Below are positions 11,818 through 25,051 of a stretch of DNA of 64,000 nt, piece by piece. The notes under the pieces are model-generated. The model saw only the letters and a list, made by a program, of their open reading frames with translations. It was not told where the DNA came from and made no database searches. The stretch's first letter is position 1. Each line of letters begins with the position of its first letter. A program made the position numbers and the translations under genes. Source of the stretch: Staphylococcus sp. IVB6181 (GTDB lineage: Bacteria; Bacillota; Bacilli; Staphylococcales; Staphylococcaceae); assembly GCF_025561445.1 (NCBI RefSeq), contig NZ_CP095096.1, forward strand, positions 2,552,001-2,616,000, read 5' to 3'.

Positions 11818-13098
11818 CTACACTCCTATTTTTATTATCTCTAATTTCCCTTCGTATTTCGGTGCAGTGTACAATGTACCCACTGCGATAATCTCCCCTT
11901 GTTTATTCAGCAATATGGGCAACCGCTCACGTTCGTATTTCGGAACTTTGCGGTTGATCATCAAGCGATTGACTTTCTGATGGCCTTCTAAGTTGGGCAA
12001 TACAAAGCGGTCTCCAGGTTGTCTGGTTCGTATTGCTAATGGGAAGTCCTCATGCGCAATTTCATCATGAACTATAATTTGATATGTACCAAAATCATAA
12101 TTGCCTGGTTGTAGCACCCGTTGTGTTGATAACGCTTCTTTTGTGAAACCCATTATTATAAATTTATCATACACAATTTGAATATTCCATTTATCTGACG
12201 AATAAATTACTGCTTGTGCTTGAGAATTTTCAATTTGCGCAAACCATGCTTCATAAGCATGTTCTGAAATCGGCGCTGCTTTTGTGTACCCTGCTAACAA
12301 TTCATCCATTACAATTGTTTTTTGTGCATGGTTCAACGCATTAAATGCGGCGCGTTCAACAGAAATACTATGCTCAGTTTGAACTGTATGCTGTTTAAGA
12401 AATGCTGCTGCGTTTTGTTTTAATTCATCGAATTGTGCGTCATGCCAAGCTTTGAGCTTCAGCAGCTGCTCTGTATCCAACTGAGGATTCTCATTAATCA
12501 TCGGAAAGATACGATTGCGGATATCATTACGCACATAATGATTATCTTGATTAGATGCATCTTCGTAATAAGGCACTTGGTGTTGTGCTTGATAGGCTTG
12601 AATGTCTGCTTTACTGACATTCAGCAGCGGACGTACTAAACGATAGCCTTCTCTTTGTTCAACTGCTTCCATCCCAAGACGGCTTCTGGTTGTTCTTCCG
12701 GTCATTACACGATAAAAAATGGTCTCTAGCTGATCATCTTGATGATGTGCTGTCATTAAGACATCTGCGTTCAACTCTTGGATGACTTCTGTAAACCACG
12801 CATAACGCTGCTGTCGTGCTTCATGCTGAATACTCTTGCCTTGTTCTGTTAAGGCAGAAAGGTCTAGATGGTGTACGCGAAGCGGGATATGATGTGTTGT
12901 GCAATAACGGCTCAAAAAGGCTTCTTCCTCCGCTGAAGCGTCACGCAAACCATGATTGACATGCAAGACGGTCACTTGCCGATATGTATGTTGTAATTTC
13001 GTTATTAATAATTGCAGCAGCACCATACTATCTATACCTGTGGAAACTGCTACGACTAGATGGCCGTTTTCCGACCAGCCTTCTGTATAAATATTCAT
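11818..13098 (-). CDS. tilS: tRNA(Ile)-lysidine synthetase
   Basis: Modifies C34 of the CAU-anticodon tRNA-Ile to lysidine so that it reads AUA. The 426-residue protein carries an N-type ATP pyrophosphatase motif near residue 19 in the variant STGIDS (usual SGGxDS), HVNHGLR, AHHQDDQLET and the C-terminal TilS domain (IRTRQPGDRF, VNRLMINRKVP). Slightly diverged motif but typical for staphylococci. The Lys tail domain is complete. It is followed closely by hpt. Confidence 0.94.
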   Translation of the reverse strand: MNIYTEGWSENGHLVVAVSTGIDSMVLLQLLITKLQHTYRQVTVLHVNHGLRDASAEEEAFLSRYCTTHHIPLRVHHLDLSALTEQGKSIQHEARQQRYAWFTEVIQELNADVLMTAHHQDDQLETIFYRVMTGRTTRSRLGMEAVEQREGYRLVRPLLNVSKADIQAYQAQHQVPYYEDASNQDNHYVRNDIRNRIFPMINENPQLDTEQLLKLKAWHDAQFDELKQNAAAFLKQHTVQTEHSISVERAAFNALNHAQKTIVMDELLAGYTKAAPISEHAYEAWFAQIENSQAQAVIYSSDKWNIQIVYDKFIIMGFTKEALSTQRVLQPGNYDFGTYQIIVHDEIAHEDFPLAIRTRQPGDRFVLPNLEGHQKVNRLMINRKVPKYERERLPILLNKQGEIIAVGTLYTAPKYEGKLEIIKIGV

Positions 13099-13190
13099 AT
13101 CTGCACCTCTTCATTGGTTTGCTTAATGCTGTTGTGCTGACATTGTGTATTATTCCAAACATTGAATCTTTAAAATTACGAAAAAATAAA

Positions 13191-13224
13191 AGAAGACTGT
13201 TCCATCGCGAAACAGTCATCTTCT
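13191..13224 (-). terminator. Terminator after the S1-domain gene
   Basis: On the minus strand AGAAGA(T)GACTGTT pairs with AACAGTCTTCT, loop of about 9 bases, followed by TTTATTTTTTCG. It lies 10 bases past the stop codon at 13235 and separates this transcript from tilS. Confidence 0.85.
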
Positions 13225-13234
13225 GTATGTTGAA

Positions 13235-13645
13235 TTATCGTCTTGAACCTCTTCCGCCGCGGCGTGATTCAGCTTGGCGTTTGATAGACGTCATTTTCTC
13301 TTCGCTATCTTTTAAGAAGTTGCTTAATTTCTTTTCAAAGTCCTCTGGTTTGTTGTGCGCAGGTTTGCCATGACCATGGCCGCCGCCTCTATGATGTTGT
13401 CTTTTTGGACGATCTTTCGCTTTTTTAATTGAAAGACTAATCTTGCCGTCGTCAGCAACAGATAGTACCTTAACTTCTACTTCATCTCCAACAGACAAGT
13501 GATCCTCTACATTTTCAACATAATTGTCTGCAACTTCACTGATGTGAACTAAGCCACTTTTCCCTTCAGGCAATTCTACAAACGCACCAAATTTCTTGAT
13601 ACCAGTGACTTTCCCTTTAAGCTTGCTTCCTACTTCGATTGACAT
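13235..13645 (-). CDS. S1 RNA-binding domain protein (YabR-like)
   Basis: A 136-residue cytoplasmic protein with a single S1 domain in residues 1-75 (VGSKLKGKVTGIKKFGAFVELPEGKSGLVHISEV), followed by a basic, Gly/His/Arg-rich tail (HHRGGGHGHGKP ... RRGGRGSRR) likely to bind RNA. Equivalent to Bacillus yabR, which also follows divIC. It closes the divIC-side transcript, as shown by the strong hairpin after it. The precise role is not known to me. Confidence 0.88.
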   Translation of the reverse strand: MSIEVGSKLKGKVTGIKKFGAFVELPEGKSGLVHISEVADNYVENVEDHLSVGDEVEVKVLSVADDGKISLSIKKAKDRPKRQHHRGGGHGHGKPAHNKPEDFEKKLSNFLKDSEEKMTSIKRQAESRRGGRGSRR

Positions 13646-13779
13646 ATCCTAAATAAATCCTCCGATTTCTTTCAATTTTACTTAACTCTATTATATGCTT
13701 GTTGTCTTAATTTAACAATGGCATATCAGTTAATTCAATGAGATATTATGATTTTATCATTTTTAACACACGCATGATC

Positions 13780-14157
13780 CTACTTTTTGTCTTTTTTCTT
13801 ATCTTCAGGAAGCTTGAATATCACTTCTCCATCGTTGCTTAAATAGTAATCATCTCGTGCGACTTTCTCAATATATTCTTTGTTATTCAAATTGTTCAGC
13901 TGTTCCTTCAACGCAATTTCTTCATCTTGTTGTTTTTGGAACTTTTCTTCTTTCGCTTTACGTTCTTTTGCATCATCTGCATTACTTTTGGTTTGAGAGA
14001 TAACCATAATAGAAAGGACAATGATAATTGCGAGCAAAATTCCCGCAAAGAGCATAATACGACGTTTAACCACGCGCTTTTTCATTTCGCGCTGCTTTTT
14101 CTTGCGGTTTTCATTTTCAATATATCTGTTTTCCATATGCTCTACTTTTCTATTCAT
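13780..14157 (-). CDS. divIC: Cell division protein DivIC
   Basis: Septum protein that works with DivIB and FtsL. The 125 residues have a basic cytoplasmic head (KKKQREMKKRVVKRR), one membrane segment at about 34-53 (IMLFAGILLAIIIVLSIMVI), an extracellular coiled coil (KAKEEKFQKQQDEEIALKEQ) and a short C-terminal domain (YIEKVARDDYYLS) typical of the FtsB/DivIC family. It follows rqcP by 13 bases. Confidence 0.93.
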   Translation of the reverse strand: MNRKVEHMENRYIENENRKKKQREMKKRVVKRRIMLFAGILLAIIIVLSIMVISQTKSNADDAKERKAKEEKFQKQQDEEIALKEQLNNLNNKEYIEKVARDDYYLSNDGEVIFKLPEDKKKDKK

Positions 14158-14170
14158 GGTCCGTCACTCC

Positions 14171-14437
14171 TTAGTCATTCTCATTAATACGCTCTTCTTT
14201 TACTAATTCATACATGCCTTTCGCATTTTCTTTCGATGCATGTTCGCTTAATCCAGTGACATGAATAGTAATCACACGTTGCCCGAAACGAATGACAATT
14301 TCATCACCGATTTTGACATCCGTACCTGCTTTAGCTGTATTGCCGTTGACCTGCACACGTCCTTGGTCGCTGACTTCTTTCGCTAAAGTACGGCGTTTGA
14401 TTAAACGAGATACTTTTAAATATTTGTCTAATCTCAC
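14171..14437 (-). CDS. rqcP: S4-domain RNA-binding protein RqcP
   Basis: An 88-residue S4-domain protein (MRLDKYLKVSRLIKRRTLAKEVS, GRVQVNG, GDEIVIRFG). The homologue in Bacillus (YabO/RqcP) acts in ribosome-associated quality control, helping poly-alanine tailing of stalled peptides together with RqcH. It lies between mazG (1 base gap) and divIC, the conserved Firmicute order. Confidence 0.9.
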   Translation of the reverse strand: MRLDKYLKVSRLIKRRTLAKEVSDQGRVQVNGNTAKAGTDVKIGDEIVIRFGQRVITIHVTGLSEHASKENAKGMYELVKEERINEND

Positions 14438-14438
14438 G

Positions 14439-15632
14439 TTATTCCCCTTCTTTCTGTTGTAAAAAGGCCTTCAACTGTGCCTCATCATAGTCTTTATTTT
14501 TGACTTCATCATACAACGCCATAAAATGGTCTGCAAATACTTTCTCAAATTTTACGCGCGGTGTTTTGCCTTCTTTTGCTTTTGCATTAGACCATATTGC
14601 TTTTAAATCATCGATATTTTCCGCATTTTCACTTCCGAATACATGCGGATGGCGTCGAATCATTTTATCATTCAAACTTTCAACTACTTCGCTGATATCG
14701 ATATAACCTTCTTTTTTGCCGATACTTGCATGCAGCAAGACTTGCAATAAGATATCGCCAAGTTCTTCTATCATATGCCAATCATCTTCATGATCAATCG
14801 CTTCAAACAACTCAAAAGTCTCTTCTAACAGATAACGTTTCAGTGTTTCATGCGTCTGCACTTTATCCCATGGACAGCCTTTTTCATCATCCACTAATGT
14901 ATCAATCACTTCTGTCGCATAATCAAAGTCGCGGTGCATCAGCGCCTCATCTTCAACACGCGGCAAGAACACACTCGTTAAATTACTGAATACATCGTGA
15001 TGATCCAATTCATATAAAGGTGTTTCGATTACCGTTGCCCCTGTATTACGTGCACCGTCTACGATGTATACTAGGTAATCATCGGCATAGCGTTCCATCA
15101 ATGTTAATTTCAAATCTCCTGCAGTCATCGCACTGAACACTTGTGTAATCAATGTGTGTGTACGAATATTCAATTGGTTCGCATTTAACGCTGTACCGTC
15201 TAATAAAGTAAAGCCTTCATTCGGATCAACTTTCACTGCTTCAAACACATCATCAATAAAACTTTTGCCACCTAACACTTCGACTTTTATATCATCGTGT
15301 TGTTGTGCATACGCCGTCAGCAATGCAGTTGTAGTTTCTGCTACACGCGGATGACCGGGTACAACATAGACAATATCTTCTTTTTGTGCCGCAGCAATCA
15401 ATTGGTCAACAATCGTTTGATAGACATTGCTGAAAGCATCATTATCTTCATATACTTCATCAAAGCTTGTCCACTGCAATTGTGCGGCTTGTTCTTGCAG
15501 CGCTTTGACAACCGGATGCGACAGTGTACGTGCATAAATATGTGTTTGCTTTGTTAAATAATTATAAATGCCTAATGGCATCTCATCTAATCCATAGTTG
15601 CCTAAACCTGCAATTGTAATGGTATGACTCAT
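14439..15632 (-). CDS. mazG: MazG nucleotide pyrophosphohydrolase with N-terminal methylase-like domain
   Basis: A fusion protein of 397 residues. The N-terminal ~220 residues resemble tetrapyrrole (corrin/porphyrin) methylases (ITIAGLGNYGLDEMPLGIY, VYVVPGHPRVAE). The C-terminal part is a MazG domain with the metal-binding LLEETFELFEAI and EELGDILLQVLLH motifs. This is the YabN type; MazG hydrolyses non-canonical or excess NTPs. The substrate of the methylase-like half is unknown to me. It overlaps the flippase gene by 4 bases. Confidence 0.92.
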   Translation of the reverse strand: MSHTITIAGLGNYGLDEMPLGIYNYLTKQTHIYARTLSHPVVKALQEQAAQLQWTSFDEVYEDNDAFSNVYQTIVDQLIAAAQKEDIVYVVPGHPRVAETTTALLTAYAQQHDDIKVEVLGGKSFIDDVFEAVKVDPNEGFTLLDGTALNANQLNIRTHTLITQVFSAMTAGDLKLTLMERYADDYLVYIVDGARNTGATVIETPLYELDHHDVFSNLTSVFLPRVEDEALMHRDFDYATEVIDTLVDDEKGCPWDKVQTHETLKRYLLEETFELFEAIDHEDDWHMIEELGDILLQVLLHASIGKKEGYIDISEVVESLNDKMIRRHPHVFGSENAENIDDLKAIWSNAKAKEGKTPRVKFEKVFADHFMALYDEVKNKDYDEAQLKAFLQQKEGE

Positions 15633-17167
15633 GATTTTCGTCCTTTCTTTATGCGATACAATTTATGTCCGAACGGCATATGCTGCAACTCTCGATACGT
15701 TAATAAGTTTAAATACACAATAGCAGCTATCACCACAATGACACCTGCAGCCGCTGCCGACAGCAGCTCTGCCATACCTATCAAACGACCGCCTGCCGGC
15801 CATAGATACATCACCGCTTGTACTGCAACAGTCATTGCCAACATCGCAGCCGCAAGTTTCCATACAAAGTACGACATATTGCGCAAACGATAAAACTTCA
15901 ATGTCCGATACTGCAAGACACAAGCAAATAAGCATAGCGAACTTACAGTACTGATACTTGCGCCGACAATACCGATCTTAGGTATCAATAGAATGTTCAA
16001 TCCTAATTTTATAACTGCTCCTATCGCAAATGCAAAGAGAATCAAACGAGATTGTTCCCGTACTTCCAACAATGCAATATTCACCATAATCAGAGATACA
16101 CATATCACCGTAATCATATAAATTACTAATGTTACTGTTAAAACATCATTTTTAAAGAAGACACGGTTCATAATCGGTAATAGATTCATTAAACCGACAC
16201 CCGCTGCAACACTGATTGTAACCGTGATTTTCAACGTCGCATCCGCATAGCGGTTCATACGTTCAAAACGCCGTTCTGAAAAAGCGTTGGTTAACAACGG
16301 AATCAACACAAAACAAAACGTTGTCGTTACAATCAAACCGATTTGGATAAAAGATGCCCCGCGATCGTATATGCCTTTTTGGACAATTGCTTCATGAAAC
16401 GACAAGCCGTAATGCTGCAATGTGCGGATAACCGAGAAACTATCCATCAACTGCCATGTCGTCACAATCAAGTGACTGACTGAAAAGATAATAATCGCAG
16501 CGGCTAAACGGCTCCAAACCGCTTTTGGCATCGTTGCTTCGCGCCACGTCCATTGAAAACCAAACGGACGTTTCCAGCTCAAAAAGACTGTTGCGGCTAA
16601 GAAACCAAGTCCAGATGCTAAAATCGACCATTTGCCTACTTGATAAATCGACCAATCATACAGTGCAAACACTGCAATCATTACCAAGATAATGCCTACA
16701 CGTACAATTTGCTCGATAACTTGAGAGTAAGCCGGGTATTCCATTTGCTGTCTTGCTTGGAAACTGCCGCGCAAAACACCTAGGCAGCCGACAACTAAAA
16801 AGCTACAGCTGGCCATACGAATCATCGGTGTTAAATGCTGATCACCCATAATATGCGCAATCACAGGTGCGCCAAGACAAATCAGTACGAACAGCACAAA
16901 ACATGTGCCCTGAATCCAAATCATCGCATGACTCATCCGCTTCGCTGTCGCATGCGCCCTGAAATTTTGCGTGACTGCACTCGGTATCGCATTCATAGAT
17001 AATATCGTCGCAAGCGACAAAAAAGGATACACTTGCTGATAAGCATAAAGCCCTGCATCGCCTAATACGTTTTGGTACGGTACACGATAAATCGCACTCA
17101 GAACTTTCACTGCAATCAAAGCTAAAGTCAAAATAATGACGCCGCTGAATGCTGATTTACGCTTCAT
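15629..17167 (-). CDS. Polysaccharide/lipid flippase of the MOP family (SpoVB/YabM type)
   Basis: A 512-residue integral membrane protein with about 14 hydrophobic segments and the opening [33 protein letters not shown], characteristic of the polysaccharide-transporter/SpoVB branch of the MOP superfamily. Related proteins flip lipid-linked cell-wall precursors (MurJ/AmJ/SpoVB group). It overlaps mfd by 11 bases and mazG by 4, the same order as yabM-yabN in Bacillus. Whether it moves lipid II or another carrier cannot be told from sequence. Confidence 0.88.
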   Translation of the reverse strand: MKRKSAFSGVIILTLALIAVKVLSAIYRVPYQNVLGDAGLYAYQQVYPFLSLATILSMNAIPSAVTQNFRAHATAKRMSHAMIWIQGTCFVLFVLICLGAPVIAHIMGDQHLTPMIRMASCSFLVVGCLGVLRGSFQARQQMEYPAYSQVIEQIVRVGIILVMIAVFALYDWSIYQVGKWSILASGLGFLAATVFLSWKRPFGFQWTWREATMPKAVWSRLAAAIIIFSVSHLIVTTWQLMDSFSVIRTLQHYGLSFHEAIVQKGIYDRGASFIQIGLIVTTTFCFVLIPLLTNAFSERRFERMNRYADATLKITVTISVAAGVGLMNLLPIMNRVFFKNDVLTVTLVIYMITVICVSLIMVNIALLEVREQSRLILFAFAIGAVIKLGLNILLIPKIGIVGASISTVSSLCLFACVLQYRTLKFYRLRNMSYFVWKLAAAMLAMTVAVQAVMYLWPAGGRLIGMAELLSAAAAGVIVVIAAIVYLNLLTYRELQHMPFGHKLYRIKKGRKS

Positions 17168-20100
17168 CTGGGATGACCATGCTTTCTTCTAAAGCTTTCA
17201 TCAAGAATTTCAAGCGGTCAAACCACGCGCCTGCCTTTTTATTTTTATTCAGCGTTACCGTCATCGCATTTTCAGACACGCCTACCTTCATATCGCGTCC
17301 AAGCGGCAAGGTTTGTTTGAATAATGCTTCGCCGTTGATATCTTCTGTACCTTTTTCAGACAGATGGATGTCTACTGCTTTGCCGGTATCTTTAATACGT
17401 GTAACACCGACATGCAATACATGAATACGGATTTCTACAATATCCAGCAAGCGTTCGACTTCAACCGGATACTCGTTGAAACGATCGATTAATTCATCTT
17501 TAATATCCATCAGCTGATCTGCAGTTTCAATCTGACGCAATTTCTTATAGATTTCAATTTTAGATTGTTCGTTCGGAATATAACTTGTCGGCAAGTATGC
17601 ATCAATATTCAATTCGATTTCAATTTCAGGTGTGTCGTTTTCTTGTTGGATGCCGCGTTTTTCATTCACAGCTTCTTCTAGCATTTGTGAGTACAAGTCG
17701 AAGCCGACAGAATCAATAAAGCCGTGCTGCTGCTTACCCAGCAAGTTGCCTGCTCCGCGGATATTCAAATCGCGCATCGCAATTTTAAAGCCGCTGCCGA
17801 GTTCAGTAAACTCTTTGATTGCTTGCAGACGTTCTTCTGCAGTCTCAGACAATACTTTGTTTGTCGGGGGCAGGAAGTATGCATAACCGACACGTGATGA
17901 ACGGCCGACACGTCCGCGCAATTGATACAATTGGCTTAAACCGAAGCGGTCTGCTTCTTCAATAATCAATGTATTCGCATTCGGTACATCGACCCCTGTT
18001 TCAATAATCGTAGTAGTCACCAAGATGTCATACTCTCCGTTGACAAAGCCGATCATTGTATCTTCTAATTCGCGTTCAGTCATTCGGCCATGTGCAACAC
18101 CGATATTGGCATCCGGCATCAGCATTTGAAGCTGTTCGCGTTTCTCATAAATAGACTGCACTCTGTTATAAAGATAGAAAGCTTGTCCGCCGCGCGATAA
18201 TTCTCGCTCTAATGCTTCCTTGATGAAATTAGAATTTTGTTCTAAGACATAAGTTTGGACTGAGAAGCGGTTTTCCGGCGGTGTTTCAATAACAGACAAA
18301 TCGCGCACCCCAAGCATACTCATATGCAATGTACGCGGAATAGGTGTCGCAGTTAACGTTAAAACATCCACATTCGTCTTCAATGTTTTGATACGTTCTT
18401 TATGGCGTACACCAAAGCGTTGTTCTTCATCGACCACTAATAGACCTAAATCTTTATACTGCACATCTTTTGCGAGCAGTTTATGCGTACCGACTACGAT
18501 ATCAATCGTACCGTCTTTAAGGCCTTGTTTCGTTTCTTTGATTTCTTTTGGTGTACGGAAGCGGCTTAATAATTGAATATTGACCGGGAAATCCTGCATA
18601 CGCTCTATCAGTGTTTCATAGTGCTGCTGCGCTAGGATGGTTGTCGGTACTAAGAACGCGACTTGTTTGCCTTCCATTACCGCTTTGAACGCTGCACGCA
18701 ATGCCACTTCTGTTTTGCCGTAGCCGACATCACCGCATAATAAGCGGTCCATCGGGCGTTCTTTCTCCATGTCTGCTTTGATTTCATCAATAGACTTCGC
18801 TTGGTCGGCTGTTAAATCATATGGGAAATCCATTTCGAATTCATGCTGCTGCTCAGTATCCGGACCGAATTGATAGCCTTGTGCCATTTCACGCTCGCGG
18901 TACAGTTCAATCAATTCATCTGCGATATCTTCAACACTTTGTTGGACTTTCGCTTTGGTTTTCTTCCATTCTGTGCCGCCGAGTTTGTTTAATTTCGGTG
19001 TTTTATCTTCAGATGCTACATATTTTTGCACTTGATCCATCTGATCAACAGGTACGAACAGCTGGTCTGTACCCTTGTATTGAATTTTAATGTAGTCGCG
19101 ATGCACATCTCCGACTTCAAGTGTTTCAACACCTAAATAACGTCCGACACCATGGTGAACGTGTACAACATAGTCGCCGATTTTTAAATCTTGGTACGAT
19201 TTAATACGCTCAGCATTGGTCATCGTCGGTGTACGTTTTTTAGCTTTTTTCTGTTTTGATTTGAATAATTCGCGCTCTGTTACAACTGCCAGCTGCATAT
19301 ATGGCAGTTCGAAGCCTTCAGATAGACTGCCTTCTACTATTACCGCATGGCCGCCCTGAACTTTGTCGCTTGCGCCTGCTTCGACAATCGGAATATGCAT
19401 TTCGTTCATCATGGCTTTAACGCGTTCTTTCTTCGTTTCTGTTTCCACCAAGACAACTACGGTATAACCGTTATTGATATAGCGTTGGAATTCCGAACGC
19501 ATAATATCATATTGGCCGTAGAACTGCTGTACCGGTTTGCTTGAGAATTTAATAATGTGATCCAGTTTGACCGGCATGCTTGCTGTAAAGAGTGTGAAGA
19601 ATGTGATTTTGCGTGATTTGATTAAACGCGCAAATGCATCATCATCCATAAATTTTTGACCGATAAAGCCTTTCCCGCTTTCAATCAGTTGTGAAATAAA
19701 ATCATTGACTTCGGTTGTTAATGTTTCTTCAGTATCCTTCACACGATTATATTCATCTACCACAATAATCGCATCGTCGCCGATATAATCGACAAGTGTT
19801 GCAGGTGTTTCGTACATGAAAGCCACTAATCTGCGAATCACTTGGTGGTCAATAAAGTTCGTATCAAACTGCAAGAAGCTTTCATACGTATCTTTGATAT
19901 CATTGCGGACAGATTTATCTATTTTAGGGCGTGTTGTTTCATAAGCCGTTTTCAATTCTGACTGAATCCGTTTTAAGACATCTTTCGTAATGATATAGTC
20001 GCTCGCTGAAGTAATATGTGCTTCTTCTTGATTTTCTTTTGAGCGTTGGCTTTCTACATCAAATTCGCGAATCGAATCGACTTCAGTATCAAACAATTCG

Positions 20101-20675
20101 ATACGTACCGGTGCCCCGATTAACGGATAGATATCAATGATACCCCCGCGGACAGAGAATTCGCCGATATGCGAAACGACACTTTCTCTGCGGTAACCCA
20201 TATCTACCAATGTGTTTAAGAAGTCATCGACATCAATATCCTCGCCGACTTTTAAATGTACTTGATGGGATTGCCATATATCGACAGGTGTCTGAAGTTT
20301 CTTCAATCCGTTTAAAGGTATGATAAAGAACCCTCGCTGGCCTTGTGCTAAGGCAGTAAGGGTACGCACACGTTCACTCATCAGCTGCGGGCTTTGTGTG
20401 GAGAACTCTTCAGTCATGATGTCTTGAAGCGGATATTTATATATATCTTCAGCATCTAAATATTGCTGCAAATCTGCTTCTAACTTATCTGCTTGATACA
20501 AGTTGTTCGTCACAACGACCATAGGACGCTGAGATGACAAATACTTCTCAGCCATCATCGTCGCTTTAGCCGCACCTGCTAATCCTGTAACCAATACATT
20601 TTCTTGTCCGAATACATCATTTAACTCTTCATATCGTTTATCTTTGTTTAAATAATCTGTAATTATTGATTTCAC
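17157..20675 (-). CDS. mfd: Transcription-repair coupling factor
   Basis: A 1172-residue DNA translocase that removes RNA polymerase stalled at lesions and recruits UvrA. The UvrB-like N-terminal domains come first ([29 protein letters not shown]), then the RNA-polymerase-interacting domain ([20 protein letters not shown]). The helicase motor has Walker [18 protein letters not shown], a DEEQ box ([14 protein letters not shown]), [13 protein letters not shown] and [11 protein letters not shown]. The TRCF C-terminal domain follows. Full length. It overlaps pth by 4 bases. Confidence 0.97.
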   Translation of the reverse strand: MKSIITDYLNKDKRYEELNDVFGQENVLVTGLAGAAKATMMAEKYLSSQRPMVVVTNNLYQADKLEADLQQYLDAEDIYKYPLQDIMTEEFSTQSPQLMSERVRTLTALAQGQRGFFIIPLNGLKKLQTPVDIWQSHQVHLKVGEDIDVDDFLNTLVDMGYRRESVVSHIGEFSVRGGIIDIYPLIGAPVRIELFDTEVDSIREFDVESQRSKENQEEAHITSASDYIITKDVLKRIQSELKTAYETTRPKIDKSVRNDIKDTYESFLQFDTNFIDHQVIRRLVAFMYETPATLVDYIGDDAIIVVDEYNRVKDTEETLTTEVNDFISQLIESGKGFIGQKFMDDDAFARLIKSRKITFFTLFTASMPVKLDHIIKFSSKPVQQFYGQYDIMRSEFQRYINNGYTVVVLVETETKKERVKAMMNEMHIPIVEAGASDKVQGGHAVIVEGSLSEGFELPYMQLAVVTERELFKSKQKKAKKRTPTMTNAERIKSYQDLKIGDYVVHVHHGVGRYLGVETLEVGDVHRDYIKIQYKGTDQLFVPVDQMDQVQKYVASEDKTPKLNKLGGTEWKKTKAKVQQSVEDIADELIELYREREMAQGYQFGPDTEQQHEFEMDFPYDLTADQAKSIDEIKADMEKERPMDRLLCGDVGYGKTEVALRAAFKAVMEGKQVAFLVPTTILAQQHYETLIERMQDFPVNIQLLSRFRTPKEIKETKQGLKDGTIDIVVGTHKLLAKDVQYKDLGLLVVDEEQRFGVRHKERIKTLKTNVDVLTLTATPIPRTLHMSMLGVRDLSVIETPPENRFSVQTYVLEQNSNFIKEALERELSRGGQAFYLYNRVQSIYEKREQLQMLMPDANIGVAHGRMTERELEDTMIGFVNGEYDILVTTTIIETGVDVPNANTLIIEEADRFGLSQLYQLRGRVGRSSRVGYAYFLPPTNKVLSETAEERLQAIKEFTELGSGFKIAMRDLNIRGAGNLLGKQQHGFIDSVGFDLYSQMLEEAVNEKRGIQQENDTPEIEIELNIDAYLPTSYIPNEQSKIEIYKKLRQIETADQLMDIKDELIDRFNEYPVEVERLLDIVEIRIHVLHVGVTRIKDTGKAVDIHLSEKGTEDINGEALFKQTLPLGRDMKVGVSENAMTVTLNKNKKAGAWFDRLKFLMKALEESMVIPDEA

Positions 20676-21244
20676 TTAGCCTCACCATTATATTCATTCA
20701 TCACATGGTCGAAACGCGAACTTGCGATATAATCTTCAACAGCACGTGCAGAATGTTCTATTACTTTGTTCATTGTTTCCATTTCTTGCTTAGAGAATTT
20801 TTGCAATACATAATCCGGTACTGACATCCCATTAGTCGGTCTTCCGATACCGATACGGATACGTTTGAATTGATCTGTACCTAAATGCTGGATGATGGAT
20901 TTCATTCCATTATGTCCGCCGGCACTGCCTTTTTGGCGTAAACGCACTTGGCCTTGCGGTAAATCCAAATCATCATATAAAACCAATAAATCATCTGGAT
21001 CTACATTATAATAATCCATTAAAGGGCCTACTGCTTCACCCGATAAATTCATCATTGTCATCGGTTCAATCAAAAGCACCTTTTCCCCTGCAATGCGCTC
21101 AATCGTATAAGCACCGCGGAACTTTTGCTTGTCTAGTTTGATTTGATTAGCGTCTAGTAAATAATCGATAACCTCAAATCCGATATTATGCTTGGTTTGT
21201 TCGAATCGCTTACCGATATTGCCTAATCCGACAATACATTTCAT
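20672..21244 (-). CDS. pth: Peptidyl-tRNA hydrolase
   Basis: Releases peptides from drop-off peptidyl-tRNA. I chose the ATG at 21244, giving 190 residues that begin [20 protein letters not shown], because a GGAGG lies 8 bases before it. A longer open frame to 21301 adds 19 residues with no family match. Motifs: the catalytic His in [19 protein letters not shown] and [12 protein letters not shown]. It is coupled to mfd by a 4-base overlap. Confidence 0.95.
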   Translation of the reverse strand: MKCIVGLGNIGKRFEQTKHNIGFEVIDYLLDANQIKLDKQKFRGAYTIERIAGEKVLLIEPMTMMNLSGEAVGPLMDYYNVDPDDLLVLYDDLDLPQGQVRLRQKGSAGGHNGMKSIIQHLGTDQFKRIRIGIGRPTNGMSVPDYVLQKFSKQEMETMNKVIEHSARAVEDYIASSRFDHVMNEYNGEAK

Positions 21245-21412
21245 GCTTTTTTCCTCCATCTCTTTACGTTTATCTTTTAGTTGGCATTGGTCATCTCCCA
21301 ATGTCTATGTATCGCTTTACCATCTATATTAACACAAATTACCCATAACCCTGACCTGAAAAGCTATGTATGTTTTCGAGTGCCGGCCATTAGTTTCAGT
21401 GAAATAAAAAAA

Positions 21413-21439
21413 GCCGGACACACATAAAGTGTGAACGGC
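21413..21439 (-). terminator. rplY terminator
   Basis: On the minus strand GCCG/TTCACACTTTATGTGTGTC/CGGC forms a hairpin followed by TTTTTTTATTTC. It is 20 bases after the rplY stop. Confidence 0.75.
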
Positions 21440-21459
21440 AATCATTAAAAACGAAATTA

Positions 21460-22107
21460 TTATTCTTCTTCGTCTTCTTTGTCTTCTCCAACAACTTCTG
21501 GTTCAGGAGTATCCGCACTGCCTGCTTCAACTTCTTGAATTTCTTCTTCGCTTGGTCCTTGAGTTGGAGGTGTTACAGTTACAACTGTATCTTCAGGTTC
21601 GTTTTCGATTGTGAAGTCGCCTGTTACTTTCAAGTCTTGAACTGCGATAGTGTCGCCGATTTCTAATTCAGCGATATCTGCTTCAAGATATTCAGGAATG
21701 TTGTCTGGTGTTGCTGTAACTTCAACATAGTATAATGGTTGGTCAACTACGCCGCCTTCTTTAGCGCCTACTGCTTCACCAACTAAGTGAACTGGTACTT
21801 CTACAGTACGTTCTTCAGTCATGTTGATTGCTAAGAAGTCGATGTGAGTGATTTGGTTTTTCAACGGATCGAATTGGTAGTCAGCTACCATTACTTTGAT
21901 AGATTTAGAACCTACGCCTAAATCGATAACACCGTTACGTCCAACTTCACGGATAACTTTGATGAATTCTACTTCATCAACTTTAACTGATACGTTTTTT
22001 TGACCGTAACCATACATAACTGCTGGTACTTTACCTGAGTTTCTGATTGCTGTTAAATCAGAACGTCTTTGTTTACCTTGACGGATAATAGACTTTAATG
22101 AAGCCAT
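21460..22107 (-). CDS. rplY: Ribosomal protein bL25, general stress (Ctc) type
   Basis: Binds 5S rRNA in the large subunit. The 215-residue protein has the N-terminal 5S-binding domain ([33 protein letters not shown]), the TL5/Ctc C-terminal beta domain and an acidic tail ([13 protein letters not shown]). In Gram-positives the Ctc form is often stress induced by sigma-B; I did not find a convincing sigma-B promoter here. Gene order prs-rplY-pth-mfd is conserved. Confidence 0.95.
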   Translation of the reverse strand: MASLKSIIRQGKQRRSDLTAIRNSGKVPAVMYGYGQKNVSVKVDEVEFIKVIREVGRNGVIDLGVGSKSIKVMVADYQFDPLKNQITHIDFLAINMTEERTVEVPVHLVGEAVGAKEGGVVDQPLYYVEVTATPDNIPEYLEADIAELEIGDTIAVQDLKVTGDFTIENEPEDTVVTVTPPTQGPSEEEIQEVEAGSADTPEPEVVGEDKEDEEE

Positions 22108-22321
22108 TTCCTTTTTCCACCTTTCGTATATGAGATTTTCTATCGTCGCCTATATCAGACTATAAATATTGAATCTCTCCGCACTTGCCCATCGGTTGTT
22201 TGACCGCTTGCAAGTGTTTGATATGTTCACGACAGAAAGTCGCGAACGGAATTATTATACACATTTTAACAAATTACGTCAACCGCTGTTTTCAGAAATC
22301 AAACAGATAACTAGAAGAAAA

Positions 22322-22344
22322 GCCGCAGCCTGAATGGCTGCAGC
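22322..22344 (-). terminator. prs terminator
   Basis: A perfect 9-base-pair stem GCTGCAGCC/GGCTGCGGC (one G-U) around a 5-base loop on the minus strand, followed by TTTTCTTC, 10 bases after the prs stop. It separates prs from the rplY leader. Confidence 0.83.
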
Positions 22345-22354
22345 TCCTTAAATA

Positions 22355-23320
22355 TTAGTCGAATAATACACTTACTGATTCTCTTTCGTATACACGAACG
22401 ATTGCTTGTGCGATTAATCCTGCTATTGATAATTCAGTTGTGTTTTCTGGTTTGCGTCCGTCATCAAGACGAATTGAATTTGTAACGATTAATTCTTTAA
22501 TCGCTGAGTTTTCAATACGTTCTTTTGCCGGACCAGAAAGTACAGCATGTGAACAGCAAGCATAAACTTCTTTAGCACCTTTGTCTTTTAATGCTTGTGC
22601 TGCTAATGTAATTGTACCTGCTGTGTCGATGATGTCATCGATAATAATTGCCGTACGGCCATCAATGTCACCAACGATATTCATAACTTCTGCTACGTTT
22701 GGTTTTGGACGACGTTTGTCGATAATCGCGATTGGTGTTTTTAAAATGTCTGCTAATTTACGTGCGCGTGTTACGCCTCCGTGGTCTGGTGAAACGACTA
22801 CAGTTTCTTCTGGGTCGATTTCAGGGTTGTTTTTGAAGTATTCCGCTAAGATCGGCACACCCATTAAGTGGTCGATTGGAATATCGAAGAAACCTTGAAT
22901 TTGCGGTGCATGCAAGTCTAAAGCAATCATACGATTTGCGCCTGCAACTTGGATTAAGTTGGCTACAAGTTTTGCTGTGATAGGTTCACGGCTGCGTGCT
23001 TTACGGTCTTGGCGTGCATAACCATAATAAGGAACCACAATGTTGATTGTTGCTGCAGAAGCACGTTTGCATGCGTCAATCATAATAAGCAATTCCATTA
23101 AGTGATCGTTAACCGGATTTGATGTAGGTTGGATAATGAAGACATCGCAACCTCGGATACTTTCTTCGATATTGATTTGAATTTCACCGTCGCTGAAACG
23201 CTTTACCGAACATTTTCCTAATTCAATTCCAATGTTATCTGCCACCTCGTTTGCAAGCGGCTCATTTCCTTTCAACGAGAAAATCTTTAAAGATGAATTT
23301 TTATATTCATTAGCTAACAT
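22355..23320 (-). CDS. prs: Ribose-phosphate pyrophosphokinase
   Basis: Makes PRPP from ribose 5-phosphate and ATP, for purine, pyrimidine, histidine and NAD synthesis. The 321-residue class I enzyme has the pyrophosphate-binding region ([20 protein letters not shown]), the catalytic flexible loop ([20 protein letters not shown]), the PRPP signature ([19 protein letters not shown]) and an invariant C-terminal ERESVSVLF. It stands downstream of glmU as in other Firmicutes, with about 100 bases between them. Confidence 0.97.
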   Translation of the reverse strand: MLANEYKNSSLKIFSLKGNEPLANEVADNIGIELGKCSVKRFSDGEIQINIEESIRGCDVFIIQPTSNPVNDHLMELLIMIDACKRASAATINIVVPYYGYARQDRKARSREPITAKLVANLIQVAGANRMIALDLHAPQIQGFFDIPIDHLMGVPILAEYFKNNPEIDPEETVVVSPDHGGVTRARKLADILKTPIAIIDKRRPKPNVAEVMNIVGDIDGRTAIIIDDIIDTAGTITLAAQALKDKGAKEVYACCSHAVLSGPAKERIENSAIKELIVTNSIRLDDGRKPENTTELSIAGLIAQAIVRVYERESVSVLFD

Positions 23321-23422
23321 TTATAGTCCTCCATTTATTTGCATTCATGCGTTGTTCAAGTCGAACTGATACATAACATCCTATTTAATTTTACTGAATT
23401 GGACACGAGACATCAATACTTG

Positions 23423-24817
<1,395 letters not shown>

Positions 24818-24991
24818 CTACATTATTATAAATTAAGCCGAGTTGCACTTTCAAGACTCACCCTCATTCTTATCTGCTGACTGTCATTCGGGTTGCGCTT
24901 ATCATAACACATCCATTTAATATTTTGTACAATATTATTTTGTATTAAAATATCCAAAGAGTTAAGTCTTCTTAAGTATTCAGCGATAAAA

Positions 24992-25017
24992 AACCCTCGA
25001 TCGCATGACCGAGGGTT
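24992..25017 (-). terminator. spoVG terminator
   Basis: A perfect 8-base-pair stem AACCCTCG/CGAGGGTT with a 10-base loop, followed by TTTTTTATCG on the minus strand. It lies 35 bases past the spoVG stop. Confidence 0.87.
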
Positions 25018-25051
25018 GAATAAGCTTTATTTATCATCTTTAAGCTTTGAA